A stretch of DNA of 64,000 nt from Candidatus Accumulibacter necessarius (GCA_017302435.1 JAFLDL010000009.1:1-64000), one strand, 5' to 3'. Positions 28,100 through 36,106 are shown, counted from the first letter of the stretch. Notes: a model not told the origin generated them from the letters alone. Numbers and translations are program-made.

Positions 28100-28115
28100 T
28101 GGCACGAAACATGCT
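28100..28115 (+). promoter_or_regulatory. Sigma-54 promoter of the major prepilin
   Basis: TGGCACG-AAAC-ATGCT matches the RpoN consensus TGGCACG-N4-TTGCW at all but one position, with GG (28101-28102) and GC (28113-28114) separated by exactly 10 bp. The expected start point is near 28126, 29 bp before the ATG. It is the best promoter match in the pilus locus. Confidence 0.85.
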
Positions 28116-28154
28116 TTTATCCCATATCATCGTCGACACGGACTGGAAAACCAG

Positions 28155-28859
28155 ATGAACCAGCTCAAGAAGCAACAGTCAGGCTTTACCTTGGTGGAGA
28201 TCGCCATTGTACTCGTCATCATCGGGCTGCTGCTTGGCGGCGTCCTGAAGGGGCAGGAGCTGATCAACAGCGCCAAGGTCAAGAACATGATCGGCGATTT
28301 CCGCACGGTATCGAGCCTGGTCTATGCGTACCAGGATCGTTTTAAGGCCTTCCCCGGCGACCAGAATCAGAACCAGCTGAATGATGCTTTTGGTGCCAAC
28401 GTGGCGACGGTCTGCGCACCTGCCGCTGCCGGACTATGCGCGCAGAACAACGGCCGCACCGATGGCGCCTGGACTGCCGGTAACGCCACTGGCGCGGGTG
28501 TCGCGACGGACGAAAGCTCGGTCTTCTGGCAGCATGTCCGCCTGGCCAACCTGGCCACCGGCCCGACTGCTCTGGCCGATACCAACTACCGGCCGCGCAA
28601 TGCCGATGGCGGTTTCATCGGCATCGAAATGGCCGGAGCGGTCGCCCCCTATATTGCGGGCATGCGGGGTTCGTTCTTCATCTGCTCGGCCGGTGTTCTT
28701 GGCCGCTACGTGAAGCAGATCGATACCACGATGGACGACGGCAACACCGCCGGCGGCTCGGTGCAGGCAGTGGCGACGGGTGCCGCCCGTGGGGCTGCAG
28801 CTGTCGCCACGGCAGCCATCGTTGACGGCACCCAGTACACGGTCTGCGCCTCATACTGA
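28155..28859 (+). CDS. Major type IV prepilin (MSHA-like)
   Basis: The 234-residue prepilin has a short basic leader (MNQLKKQQSG), then FTLVEIAIVLVIIGLLLGGVLKGQ with Glu5, the class III signal. The ectodomain has four cysteines (two in the TVCAP...GLCAQ region, one in FFICSAG, one in the C-terminal TVCASY), consistent with two disulfides including a C-terminal D-region. A sigma-54 promoter and a strong terminator flank it, so it is transcribed alone and probably abundantly. I call it the major subunit from this; no mshA is seen elsewhere in the locus. Confidence 0.88.
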   Translation: MNQLKKQQSGFTLVEIAIVLVIIGLLLGGVLKGQELINSAKVKNMIGDFRTVSSLVYAYQDRFKAFPGDQNQNQLNDAFGANVATVCAPAAAGLCAQNNGRTDGAWTAGNATGAGVATDESSVFWQHVRLANLATGPTALADTNYRPRNADGGFIGIEMAGAVAPYIAGMRGSFFICSAGVLGRYVKQIDTTMDDGNTAGGSVQAVATGAARGAAAVATAAIVDGTQYTVCASY

Positions 28860-28901
28860 GCAGACCCAGTCCGAGCCAGACGTCGGCTCGCGCAGCCAGT
28901 A

Positions 28902-28929
28902 AGCCCGCCTCCGGCGGGCTTCTTTTCTT
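28902..28929 (+). terminator. Rho-independent terminator after the prepilin
   Basis: The hairpin AGCCCGCC-tcc-GGCGGGCT is followed by a T-rich tract (TCTTTTCTTCC). It lies 42 bp after the prepilin stop. Confidence 0.9.
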
Positions 28930-29133
28930 CCCGACAAGTAGCAGGCCCTGGTCGCCACAGCCGGTTCCTGGGCCAGGACATTGCGTCGGCGAACGCCCGC
29001 CAGTTCAAGGCCGAGGCACCAAGGCAACACCCGAACGGTCAGCAGCGTCTCCATCTTCGGTTGCCCTCGGTCGTGTGTCATCTTTTCATCGGACGCTGTG
29101 CAGCGGACGCGGAGTGAGAGCGTGAGGGGCTTC

Positions 29134-29142
29134 TGCTATACT
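29134..29142 (+). promoter_or_regulatory. Extended -10 promoter element of the kds/lpt operon
   Basis: TGCTATACT is an extended -10 (TGnTATAnT) 26 bp before the kdsD start. No good -35 is visible, as is usual for extended -10 promoters. Predicted by eye only. Confidence 0.5.
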
Positions 29143-29168
29143 CGCGGCATGATCACCGTTGCGTCCTC

Positions 29169-30152
29169 ATGAGCCAATTACAGCCATCATCGAAAGCGCT
29201 CGACCTCGCCCGCCAGGTGCTGCGCATCGAAGCCGACGCCGTACGGGTACTTGCCGAGCGTATCGACGGTGACTTCCTGCAGGCGCTGGTGCTGATTCTC
29301 AATTGCCACGGCCGCGTGATTGTCAGCGGCATGGGCAAGTCCGGCCATGTCGGACGCAAGATCGCGTCGACGCTGGCCAGCACCGGAACACCTGCCTATT
29401 TCGTTCATCCGGCCGAGGCCAGCCACGGTGACCTCGGAATGATCACCCGCGATGATGTGTTGATTGCGCTTTCGTATTCCGGTGAGAGTGCCGAGTTGCT
29501 GACCATCGTGCCGATCATCAAGCGGCAGGGCGCCAAGCTGATCAGCATGACCGGTCATCCGCAGTCGTCGCTGGCCGTCGAGTCCGATGTGCACCTGGAC
29601 GCCGCGGTGGCACAGGAAGCGTGCCCCCTCAATCTGGCGCCAACGGCCAGTACCACGGCGGCGCTGGCGCTGGGTGACGCGCTGGCGGTGGCCCTGCTCG
29701 ATGCGCGCGGCTTTGGCCCCGAAGATTTTGCCCGTTCCCACCCTGGTGGTTCGCTCGGGCGTCGCCTGCTGACGCATGTTCGCGATGTGATGCGAGTGGG
29801 GCCGGCGATTCCGCAGGTCTTCGCTGCCACCAGCCTGCCTGACGCCATCCTCGAGATGTCGCGTGGAGGGATCGGCATGACCGCTGTGGTGACTCCCGAG
29901 CGTCAGGTCAAGGGCATTGTGACCGACGGCGACCTGCGTCGGGCCTTTGCCAGGAACCTGGACCTGCGGACGCTGTCCGTGACTGACATCATGGGGCAGC
30001 AGCCACGCTCGATCGGCCCTGATCGGCTCGCCGTCGAAGCGGTCGAGATGATGGAGCAGCACAAGATCAATCAGTTGCCGGTGGTCGACGAATCGGGCAT
30101 TCTGGTCGGCGCGCTCAATATGCACGACCTGTTCAAGGCCAAGGTCATCTGA
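29169..30152 (+). CDS. kdsD: D-arabinose 5-phosphate isomerase KdsD (KpsF/GutQ family)
   Basis: KdsD interconverts ribulose 5-phosphate and arabinose 5-phosphate, the first step towards Kdo for lipopolysaccharide. The 327-residue product has an N-terminal SIS domain (SGMGKSGHVGRKIASTLAS, EASHGDLGMI, ALSYSGES) and two C-terminal CBS domains (from about residue 205, VMRVGPAIPQV and DIMGQQPRSIGP). Active-site Lys, Glu and His residues of the family appear to be present. The stop overlaps the kdsC ATG region by one base. Confidence 0.96.
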   Translation: MSQLQPSSKALDLARQVLRIEADAVRVLAERIDGDFLQALVLILNCHGRVIVSGMGKSGHVGRKIASTLASTGTPAYFVHPAEASHGDLGMITRDDVLIALSYSGESAELLTIVPIIKRQGAKLISMTGHPQSSLAVESDVHLDAAVAQEACPLNLAPTASTTAALALGDALAVALLDARGFGPEDFARSHPGGSLGRRLLTHVRDVMRVGPAIPQVFAATSLPDAILEMSRGGIGMTAVVTPERQVKGIVTDGDLRRAFARNLDLRTLSVTDIMGQQPRSIGPDRLAVEAVEMMEQHKINQLPVVDESGILVGALNMHDLFKAKVI

Positions 30153-30706
30153 TGTCAGACGTTCTCCAACAGGATCACGCGAGCGTGCGGGCGCGCCGGA
30201 TCAGGCTGATGGCATTTGACGTCGACGGGGTGCTGACCGATGGTTCGCTTTACTACACCGATCAGGGAATCGAGATCAAGGCCTTCAATACCCTTGATGG
30301 CCAGGGTCTGAAGATGCTTGAGCAGGCAGGAATCACGGTTGCCATCATCACTGGCAGGAAATCCCGCTGCGTCGAATTGCGAGCGCAGAATCTGGGTATC
30401 CGCCATCTCTTTCAGGCGGTCGACAACAAACTCGAGGTAATGAATTCTCTGCTTGCCGAGCTCAATCTTGTACCCGATGATGCAGGTTACATGGGCGATG
30501 ACGTGCCCGATCTGCCTGTGATGACGGCCTGCGGCTTTTCGGCCACAGCAAGCGACAGCCATTTCCTGGCACAAAGCCACGCTTTGTTCACCAGCAGACG
30601 CTGCGGCGGCCGGGGAGCGGTACGTGAAGTCTGCGAGTTCATTCTTGAGGCGCAAGGCAAGCTCGCCGAGACACTTGCCCCATACCTGACGATGGCCGGG
30701 CGATGA
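30152..30706 (+). CDS. kdsC: 3-deoxy-D-manno-octulosonate 8-phosphate phosphatase KdsC
   Basis: KdsC dephosphorylates Kdo-8-phosphate to Kdo. The 184-residue HAD-family C0 member has the nucleophile motif FDVDGVLTDGSLYY, the second motif IITGRKS, and the GYMGDDVPDLPVM metal-binding motif. As in other KdsC proteins it lacks a cap domain and should be tetrameric. It overlaps both neighbours (kdsD by one base, lptC by 4). Confidence 0.96.
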   Translation: MSDVLQQDHASVRARRIRLMAFDVDGVLTDGSLYYTDQGIEIKAFNTLDGQGLKMLEQAGITVAIITGRKSRCVELRAQNLGIRHLFQAVDNKLEVMNSLLAELNLVPDDAGYMGDDVPDLPVMTACGFSATASDSHFLAQSHALFTSRRCGGRGAVREVCEFILEAQGKLAETLAPYLTMAGR

Positions 30707-31290
30707 AAAAGTGGAGTACTGCGGTTTTGCCGCTGAGCATTCTGCTGGTTCTGGTTGCCCTGACGGCCTGGTTGCGCTACTCGACCGAGGGTCCGGAACC
30801 GGGGAGAGATGGCAAGAATCGTCATGATCCGGACATCATCATCGGCGATGCCAAGGGACAGAAGCTCGATGCATCGGGAAGGCTTCTGTACACGCTGACT
30901 GCGGCGGAGATTCGTCACTACCCCGACGATGATACAACCGAGCTGCTCAGGCCGAAGCTGGTCTATCTCCATCCAACACGGCCACCGGTGACCATCAGTT
31001 CAGGATCTGGACGTTCAACCGCCAAAGGTGAGCGGGTGGATCTCACGGAACAGGTTGAGATACAGCGGGCCGCCTCACCCAGGAGCGAGCAACTCTCAGC
31101 CGAGATGTCCGAATTGACCGTCCTGACGGATGAAGAACGGGCTTTCACCAAGAGCCAGGTGCTGATCACCCAGGGCAAGTCCTGGGTACAAGGTGTCGGC
31201 ATGCAGGTTGACAACAGGTTCCAGACCTACCTCCTGGAATCCAAGGTTACCGGACAAATCGAGAGTCATCTCGCCAGGAAGAAACCCTAG
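30703..31290 (+). CDS. lptC: LPS export ABC transporter periplasmic protein LptC
   Basis: The 195-residue bitopic inner-membrane protein has an N-terminal anchor (VLPLSILLVLVALTAWLRY) and a periplasmic beta-jellyroll with the LptC segment GDAKGQKLDASGRLLYTLTAAEIRH and late EERAFTKSQVLITQGKSWVQG. It receives LPS from LptBFG and passes it to LptA. It overlaps kdsC by 4 bp and is followed by lptA after 2 bp. Confidence 0.9.
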   Translation: MKKWSTAVLPLSILLVLVALTAWLRYSTEGPEPGRDGKNRHDPDIIIGDAKGQKLDASGRLLYTLTAAEIRHYPDDDTTELLRPKLVYLHPTRPPVTISSGSGRSTAKGERVDLTEQVEIQRAASPRSEQLSAEMSELTVLTDEERAFTKSQVLITQGKSWVQGVGMQVDNRFQTYLLESKVTGQIESHLARKKP

Positions 31291-31292
31291 AC

Positions 31293-31901
31293 ATGAAGAA
31301 TACCTACTGCCGCGCCGGCATGATCACTCTCCTGCTCGCCCTGTCGATGACGGCGCTAGCCGAGAAGGCGGATCGAGACAAGCCGATCAATCTCGAAGGT
31401 GACCGGCTGAGCATAGATGACCTCAAGAAAGTTCAGATTCTCGAGGGTAACGCAGTGCTGATCCAGGGCACGATGGAACTTCGCACCAGTCGCCTGGTGG
31501 TTACGCAGGATGCTGATGGCTTCCAGACGGCGGTCGCCACCGGCGGTGCGAACGGCCTGGCACGTTTCCGACAGAAGCGGGAAGGCGTCGACGAATACAT
31601 GGAGGGCGAGGCCGAGCGCATCGAGCACGATGCGCGAAGCGAAATAACCCAGTTCTTCAATCGCGCCTGGGTCCGGAACGGTCTTGACGAGGTGAAGGGA
31701 CAGTACATTTCCTATGATGCATTGAACGAGAAGTTCCTGGTCAATACGGGGACTGGGACAAGCAAGAGCGCCACGGGCGCAACCCAGGCGCGCGTGCGCG
31801 CGATCATCCAGCCAAAGTCCAGGAACGACAATACCGCTGACAAGAAAGGTGAGCCCCTTACCCTCAAGCCGGCGGCGAAGATCACCCCGCGAGTCGACTG
31901 A
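31293..31901 (+). CDS. lptA: LPS transport periplasmic protein LptA
   Basis: LptA forms the periplasmic bridge that carries LPS to the outer membrane. The 202-residue product has a signal peptide (ITLLLALSMTALA, before EKADRD) and the OstA/LptA beta-jellyroll with LEGDRLSIDDLKKVQILEGNAVLIQGTMELRTSRLVV. In most proteobacteria lptB and rpoN follow directly; here no coding sequence follows for nearly 400 bp. Confidence 0.93.
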   Translation: MKNTYCRAGMITLLLALSMTALAEKADRDKPINLEGDRLSIDDLKKVQILEGNAVLIQGTMELRTSRLVVTQDADGFQTAVATGGANGLARFRQKREGVDEYMEGEAERIEHDARSEITQFFNRAWVRNGLDEVKGQYISYDALNEKFLVNTGTGTSKSATGATQARVRAIIQPKSRNDNTADKKGEPLTLKPAAKITPRVD

Positions 31902-32134
31902 AACCGACCTTACTGGCGCAGGCGTCGTGCGAGCTTCCGTCGCGGTGGCTTCACAGGCAGACGCCCTTGAGCCTGCGCCGAATTGATTGGCACTAGTCCT
32001 TGGCTACCCACTCCCCGGTGGCAGCAGCCTCGACCGGCTTGCTGAACGATGCCGCAGGGCAGCAACCGCTCCATTTCCCCGTCAGCAGCCAGAACAACGG
32101 ACAAATCGTCTTAAAACCATAGCGTTAGTTACTT
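31902..32134. other. Intergenic region between lptA and the phasin promoter
   Basis: This stretch has no supported gene. Short frames on both strands are arginine-rich and unrecognised. Neither lptB nor a fragment of it can be read here in any frame that I recognise. The phasin control region follows. Confidence 0.5.
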
Positions 32135-32150
32135 TGGTGCGATGCAGCAA
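32135..32150 (+). repeat. TGC-rich 16-bp repeat, copy 1 (candidate PhaR operator)
   Basis: TGGTGCGATGCAGCAA lies just upstream of the -35 element of the phasin promoter. It matches copy 2 at 32194-32209 in 13 of 16 positions. Paired TGC/GCA elements resemble known targets of the PHB-responsive repressor PhaR; identity of the regulator is inference. Confidence 0.5.
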
Positions 32151-32157
32151 AAAACGC

Positions 32158-32185
32158 TTGACAAGACAAGCGGGAAGTTTATAAT
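32158..32185 (+). promoter_or_regulatory. Strong sigma-70 promoter of phasin gene 1
   Basis: Perfect TTGACA (32158-32163) and TATAAT (32180-32185) hexamers with a 16-bp spacer. The start point would fall near 32192, at copy 2 of the TGC-rich repeat, leaving a leader of about 105 bases before the ATG at 32299. Confidence 0.8.
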
Positions 32186-32193
32186 GCAGTCCA

Positions 32194-32209
32194 TGGTGCA
32201 GTGCAACAA
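32194..32209 (+). repeat. TGC-rich 16-bp repeat, copy 2 (candidate PhaR operator)
   Basis: TGGTGCAGTGCAACAA lies on the expected transcription start. Copies 1 and 2 are 59 bp apart start to start and bracket the promoter, so a repressor bound to both could occlude it. The inner GTGCAGTGCAAC is close to palindromic. Confidence 0.5.
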
Positions 32210-32298
32210 ATGATCTGGCCGCCGAAAGGTGCGCCGATCGGTGAGTTAAACATTGCACATGTTGTGTTGTGCCCATATTTTTATTGAGGAGATTGACC

Positions 32299-32850
32299 AT
32301 GTTTAATACCCCCGAACAATTCGCCGCCGCAAACAAGGCTTCCGTTGATGCGATGTTGACGCTCGCCAACACCGCTTTGGCGAGCGCCGAGCGCATCGCT
32401 GCGCTCAACCTGAATACTGCCCGCTCGATGCTGGAAGACGGCGTTGCCAACGCCAAGGCGATGCTCGGCGCCAAAGACCCGCAAGAGTTCTTCGCCGTAC
32501 AGGCCTCCCTTGCTCAGCCTGGGCTCGAAAAGGCTGTGGCCTACACCCGCAGTGTTTACGAAATCTCGGCTCAGTCAAAGGAAGAGATCTCCAAGCTGCT
32601 CGAAGCACAGTTCAACGACTTCCAGAAGCAGGTTCTCTCCCTGCTTGAAAAGGCGACCAAGAACGCGCCAGCCGGTTCCGACGTGGCGGTTTCCGCCGTC
32701 AAGTCGGCAATCGCCGCGGCCACCTCCGCTTTCGACAGCATGAACAAAGCTGCCAAGCAGGTTGCCGACATCGCCGAAGCCAACGTGGCCGCCGCCACCA
32801 ACGCCACCGTCAAGGCCGTTGGTGCGACAGCCGCAACAGCCAAGAAGTAG
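32299..32850 (+). CDS. phaP: Phasin family protein 1
   Basis: Phasins coat polyhydroxyalkanoate granules and control granule size. The 183-residue product starts MFNTPEQFAAANKASVDAML and has the phasin helical pattern with ERIAALNLNTARSMLEDG, a C-terminal half rich in alanine and lysine, and no cysteine. A GAGGAG ribosome binding site lies a few bases before the ATG. An unusually strong promoter and flanking repeats suggest high, regulated expression. Confidence 0.93.
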   Translation: MFNTPEQFAAANKASVDAMLTLANTALASAERIAALNLNTARSMLEDGVANAKAMLGAKDPQEFFAVQASLAQPGLEKAVAYTRSVYEISAQSKEEISKLLEAQFNDFQKQVLSLLEKATKNAPAGSDVAVSAVKSAIAAATSAFDSMNKAAKQVADIAEANVAAATNATVKAVGATAATAKK

Positions 32851-32905
32851 GCTTGTTTCAAGCGACGGGGGCACGCGTCAGCGGACTGAAACAGACGCGG
32901 CTGAA

Positions 32906-32940
32906 GAGCCCCCGAGACGGTTCGGGGGCTTCTTTGTTCC
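32906..32940 (+). terminator. Rho-independent terminator after phasin 1
   Basis: The 9-bp stem AGCCCCCGA / TCGGGGGCT with a short loop is followed by TCTTTGTT, 55 bp after the phasin 1 stop. Confidence 0.85.
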
Positions 32941-33077
32941 CTGCTCTGTAGCACGCGTTCAAGTACAACCGGAAGTCTGTACGCCCCACCAGAGCTGCAC
33001 GAGCGTCTGCCCCAATAGCACTTACGCTTCTTCACGCATTCAGCACAAGTCTTGCCACTGCCATTCACGGAGGTACC

Positions 33078-33626
33078 ATGAACACCATCAATCTCGAACA
33101 ACTCGCCCAGAGCCAGAAGGCCAACGCTCAAGTCATGATGACCCTGGTCCGCACCGCTTTCCACGGTCTGGAACAGTTATCCGCCCTCAACCTCGCCGCC
33201 AGCCGCGAATTGTTCAACACCAGTGCCAACGGCGCTCAGCAACTGCTGGAGGTCAAGGATCCGAAAGAGCTGGGAAGCGTCGCCGGGGCGATGGCCCGAC
33301 CCAGCGTCGACAAACTGATGGAATACTCCCGCAGCCTCTACGATCTGTCAGCCAACATGCAGCGTGAAATCACCTCGGTGATGGAAGAGCAGTACAGCAA
33401 CATGCGGCACAACGCTGCTGGCTTGATCGACAAAACGGGCATTGCTTCCCCGATTGCCGGTGATGTGTTCGGCTCGGCAATGAAGCAGATGATGAACGCT
33501 TCGACCACAGCCTTCGAGAACATTTCACAGATGGCCAAGCAGATGACGGACATCGTCGACACGAATGTGAAGGCTGCTTCCAACGCCACCGCGCAAGCTG
33601 CTGCCGCGCTGACCCCGAAGAAGTGA
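33078..33626 (+). CDS. Phasin family protein 2
   Basis: A second phasin of 182 residues (MNTINLEQLAQSQKANAQVM; LEQLSALNLAASRELFNT), related to but clearly diverged from phasin 1. The C-terminus ends in an alanine-rich stretch and PKK, like its neighbour, which suggests tandem duplication. CACGGAGGTACC before the ATG is a good ribosome binding site. It has its own leader after a terminator, so it can be expressed separately. I see no copy of the TGC-rich repeat upstream. Confidence 0.92.
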   Translation: MNTINLEQLAQSQKANAQVMMTLVRTAFHGLEQLSALNLAASRELFNTSANGAQQLLEVKDPKELGSVAGAMARPSVDKLMEYSRSLYDLSANMQREITSVMEEQYSNMRHNAAGLIDKTGIASPIAGDVFGSAMKQMMNASTTAFENISQMAKQMTDIVDTNVKAASNATAQAAAALTPKK

Positions 33627-33659
33627 TCCGCGCGACTGACGCCTGATCTGCCCTCCAGG

Positions 33660-33683
33660 AAACCCCGGCCACAGCCGGGGTTT
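33660..33683. terminator. Bidirectional hairpin terminator between phasin 2 and the CinA-like gene
   Basis: A perfect 10-bp stem AAACCCCGGC / GCCGGGGTTT with a 4-base loop lies between two convergent genes. The A and T runs are part of the stem, so it can serve both directions. Confidence 0.75.
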
Positions 33684-33702
33684 GCGCGTCTACTCAGGCG
33701 GT

Positions 33703-34458
33703 TCACGGCCGCCATTGCCAGTCGATTGCGCGCCGCTCAACCTCCTCGCGTATCGCCGCCATCGCCTGATCGACAAGTGCCGGCTCACCTTCGACCCCGA
33801 GTTCAAGGTGGCGCCGCTGTCCTTCGTCGGACATCGAAGGCAGGCTGAACAGCCTCAGACTCGGAAAATCGGCAACGATTCGTTCCATCAGATCAAGCAG
33901 CGCACTCTCGTAGCAATTCGCTCCGGTCAGCAGGAAGGCCTTTTCCACCATGGCCCGACGGTGGAACAGGTGGGCGTAGAAGGTGTCGAGCGTCCATTCG
34001 GCCATCGGGTGCGCCATCTGCGGAAAGCCCGGGAGGAAGTGATGATCGCCGACGCGAAAACCGGGAATGCGGTTGAAGGGATTGGGGATGATGTCCACGC
34101 CACGCGGAAAGGTGCCGAGCAGCAGGCGAACATCGGTTATCTCGGCACCAAAGCGGGCGCGGATCTCACGTTCGGCATCCGGATGCAGGACCAGGTCGAC
34201 GCCAAGAGCTACCGCCGCCGCCTGTCGCGTGTGGTCGTCAGGCGTGTTTCCGATGCCACCGAAGCTGAAAACGATGTCCCCAGCAGCCAGACTTCGTTTC
34301 AGCGTTGCCGCAATACGCGACCGTTCGTCGCCGAGGTACTCGACCCAGGCCAAGCGCAAACCACGACTGGACAGCAGTTCGGCTACTTTCGCAAAATGCC
34401 GGTCGACGCGTTTTCCCGACAAGATCTCGTCACCGATGATGATCGCTCCGAAACTCAT
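33703..34458 (-). CDS. CinA/MoaB-like molybdopterin-binding domain protein
   Basis: The 251-residue protein has the MoCF-biosynthesis/CinA N-terminal fold: IIIGDEILSGKRVDRHFAKV, FSFGGIGNTPDDHTRQA and FRVGDHHFLPGFPQMAHPM are its conserved blocks. Family members lack the C-terminal deamidase of full CinA; a role as a nucleotide pyrophosphatase-like or competence/damage protein is unproven. The ATG at 34458 is chosen because it opens directly into the domain; the extension to 34668 is antisense of the next gene. It overlaps the EI24 gene by 4 bp. Confidence 0.85.
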   Translation of the reverse strand: MSFGAIIIGDEILSGKRVDRHFAKVAELLSSRGLRLAWVEYLGDERSRIAATLKRSLAAGDIVFSFGGIGNTPDDHTRQAAAVALGVDLVLHPDAEREIRARFGAEITDVRLLLGTFPRGVDIIPNPFNRIPGFRVGDHHFLPGFPQMAHPMAEWTLDTFYAHLFHRRAMVEKAFLLTGANCYESALLDLMERIVADFPSLRLFSLPSMSDEGQRRHLELGVEGEPALVDQAMAAIREEVERRAIDWQWRP

Positions 34459-35207
34459 ATGGCTTCCTTTACTGTTGGCAGCTCGCCAATCACCGTCACC
34501 ACCGCCCCCTGCCGCAAGCCACGCAGCGCTTCCAGGCAATAATGGACATAGGCCAGTGCGGCCAGACTCGGCGTCAGCAGCCCAAGAACCGGAACATGTG
34601 TCAGCAGCGCCAGGGTTACGCCGAGCATCAGCAGAGGGAGACTGTGCTGGCGACGTAACACGCGCCACTCATCGTCTGTGGCATGTACGGTCAGAGCGTC
34701 GTAGGCAAACGTCCGGCGTGTCAGCCAGGCCATCCAGAGAATTGGCAACAGCAGCGCAAATCCCGGGATAAGCCACAGGGGCAGGGTGAGCAACCAGCCG
34801 CCTGCGAATAGCAGTACCGCAGAAACGCTATTCCACACCGCCCCGCTCACGCTATCCTTTCCGAGGCGCGCCAGTTCCGGATAGTCGCTCGCCGCCAGAT
34901 GTTCGCTCAGCATCGGCATGACGAAAATCGCCGCCAGGAGCATCGCCGTGACAAAGGCCGCGGCGAGCACCAGCAGCCAGCCGCCGAGGACTGCGCCGAG
35001 CTTGGCCAGCCAGAGCGCACCCCAACCGGCTAGCCAGGTCATTGGCGGCACTTCGACCAGGCTGGCAACCAACCATTCGAGCAGGAACAAGGCCAGGCCG
35101 ACCCAGACCAGCAGGGCAACCGCCGCTGGCCAGAGCAGCAACACCCAGACTCGCCTTCGCCCAAGCGTCTTGACAGTGCGCATCAGCGCCAGCACGACCT
35201 CTGTCAT
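34455..35207 (-). CDS. EI24 domain-containing membrane protein
   Basis: A 250-residue inner-membrane protein with about five to six hydrophobic helices (WVLLLWPAAVALLVWVGLALFLLEWLVA, KLGAVLGGWLLVLAAAFVTAMLLAAIFVMPML) and the conserved ILWMAWLTRRTFAYDAL segment of the EI24/CysZ-like family. The substrate is unknown; CysZ relatives transport sulfate. The ATG at 35207 gives the standard N-terminus MTEVVLALMRTVKTLGRR; the frame extends further upstream but without family resemblance. Confidence 0.83.
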   Translation of the reverse strand: MTEVVLALMRTVKTLGRRRVWVLLLWPAAVALLVWVGLALFLLEWLVASLVEVPPMTWLAGWGALWLAKLGAVLGGWLLVLAAAFVTAMLLAAIFVMPMLSEHLAASDYPELARLGKDSVSGAVWNSVSAVLLFAGGWLLTLPLWLIPGFALLLPILWMAWLTRRTFAYDALTVHATDDEWRVLRRQHSLPLLMLGVTLALLTHVPVLGLLTPSLAALAYVHYCLEALRGLRQGAVVTVIGELPTVKEAI

Positions 35208-35729
35208 TCTGCAGGTCCCCCTGTTGACGATCAGATGAAATGGATTGCCACATTCCCTGCAAGCACCTGCTCGACACCTGCATCGGCGTCCGCAGTTCCT
35301 GTGCGAACCACTGGACTCGCGACAGTTCTTCGAGCAATCAGCGACACTCTGCTTGGCCAGCATACTGGCGCGTCGGTCGCAGCTTGTCCATCATAGTGTT
35401 CTGGACACCTTCCGCAAGGCTCAACGCGCCCGCGCTGAACAGCTGCCAGATTGGCGAAGCGCTGGGGGGGCACGCAAGGGCGTGGAACGTTCCACAGTCA
35501 TGAGCGAGCGCAGGCGAAAGAACGCCAGTGAGGTTCAGGATCGCCTGGCGCGAACCGGGACCCTGATCCCTGCCGGCCGTGATGGGGCACGGCGCCGCTT
35601 GCGCGTTCGCGTGACACCTTCACACCGCCACGTTGTCCTCTGGCCGGTGGTTGCCGTGCCTCTACCAGTCCCGACTCACCGGGGCACGGGCGCACGTGCC
35701 GGCGATATCCCGGAAGATGTCTCCGTGGC
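35208..35729. other. Degenerate intergenic region upstream of the EI24 gene
   Basis: About 520 bp with no supported gene. Several long open frames occur on both strands because of high GC, but their translations are low-complexity. A stretch around 35670-35720 reads on the minus strand as DIFRDIAGT, which fits as a continuation of the IS1595-like remnant at 35730-35843 after a frameshift. Confidence 0.45.
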
Positions 35730-35843
35730 TCAAAAGGCCGACATTGTGCCTGTGCGCCATGCGGCGCAGTGCGGGCAGACAACTTCCTCCCCTTCGCCCG
35801 AGCGCATATGGCGGGACAGGGCAAAAACGTCATCGTCACTCAT
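35730..35843 (-). pseudogene. Remnant of an IS1595-like transposase N-terminus
   Basis: On the minus strand a 37-codon frame reads MSDDDVFALSRHMRSGEGEE, followed by VVCPHCAAWRTGTM. This is the pattern of IS1595-family transposase N-termini (acidic opening, an R.G.GEE.VCPHCG-type zinc ribbon). It stops early, and a downstream segment in another frame (DIFRDIAGT) resembles the HxFsxtsGT stretch that normally follows the second zinc-ribbon half. The catalytic domain is missing, so it is a decayed insertion sequence. Recognition is by pattern only. Confidence 0.5.
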
Positions 35844-36076
35844 GGCCAGGAGCTGAAGCGCGGACAGGGTGCGGGCTTTAGCTTTCAGCCAGAAATGCAA
35901 CCATCGCACGGCTCATGAGGGTGAATCATGAGCCAGTGCCGGGCTCTGTACGCTCGCAGAGTGACCCTGTCAGAAGACCCGCGATCTGACTGCCCCAGCG
36001 GCGAAAGCGCGGGCTTCCGGCAAACGGGTCCGATTCGGCACGGCCATGCGTCAGGGCTGGGAAAATCTCGTCCCCC

Positions 36077-36106
36077 TTGGAAATCGATCGAGACTATGGT
36101 TATAAT
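36077..36106 (+). promoter_or_regulatory. Sigma-70 promoter of rpsU
   Basis: TTGGAA (36077-36082) and TATAAT (36101-36106) with an 18-bp spacer, about 46 bp upstream of the rpsU ATG. This is the probable main promoter of the rpsU-dnaG-rpoD operon. Confidence 0.7.

Noticed and set aside
35245-35856. 203-codon plus-strand open frame before rpsU
   Set aside because: Low-complexity translation; the opposite strand better explains the region as an IS1595-like relic.
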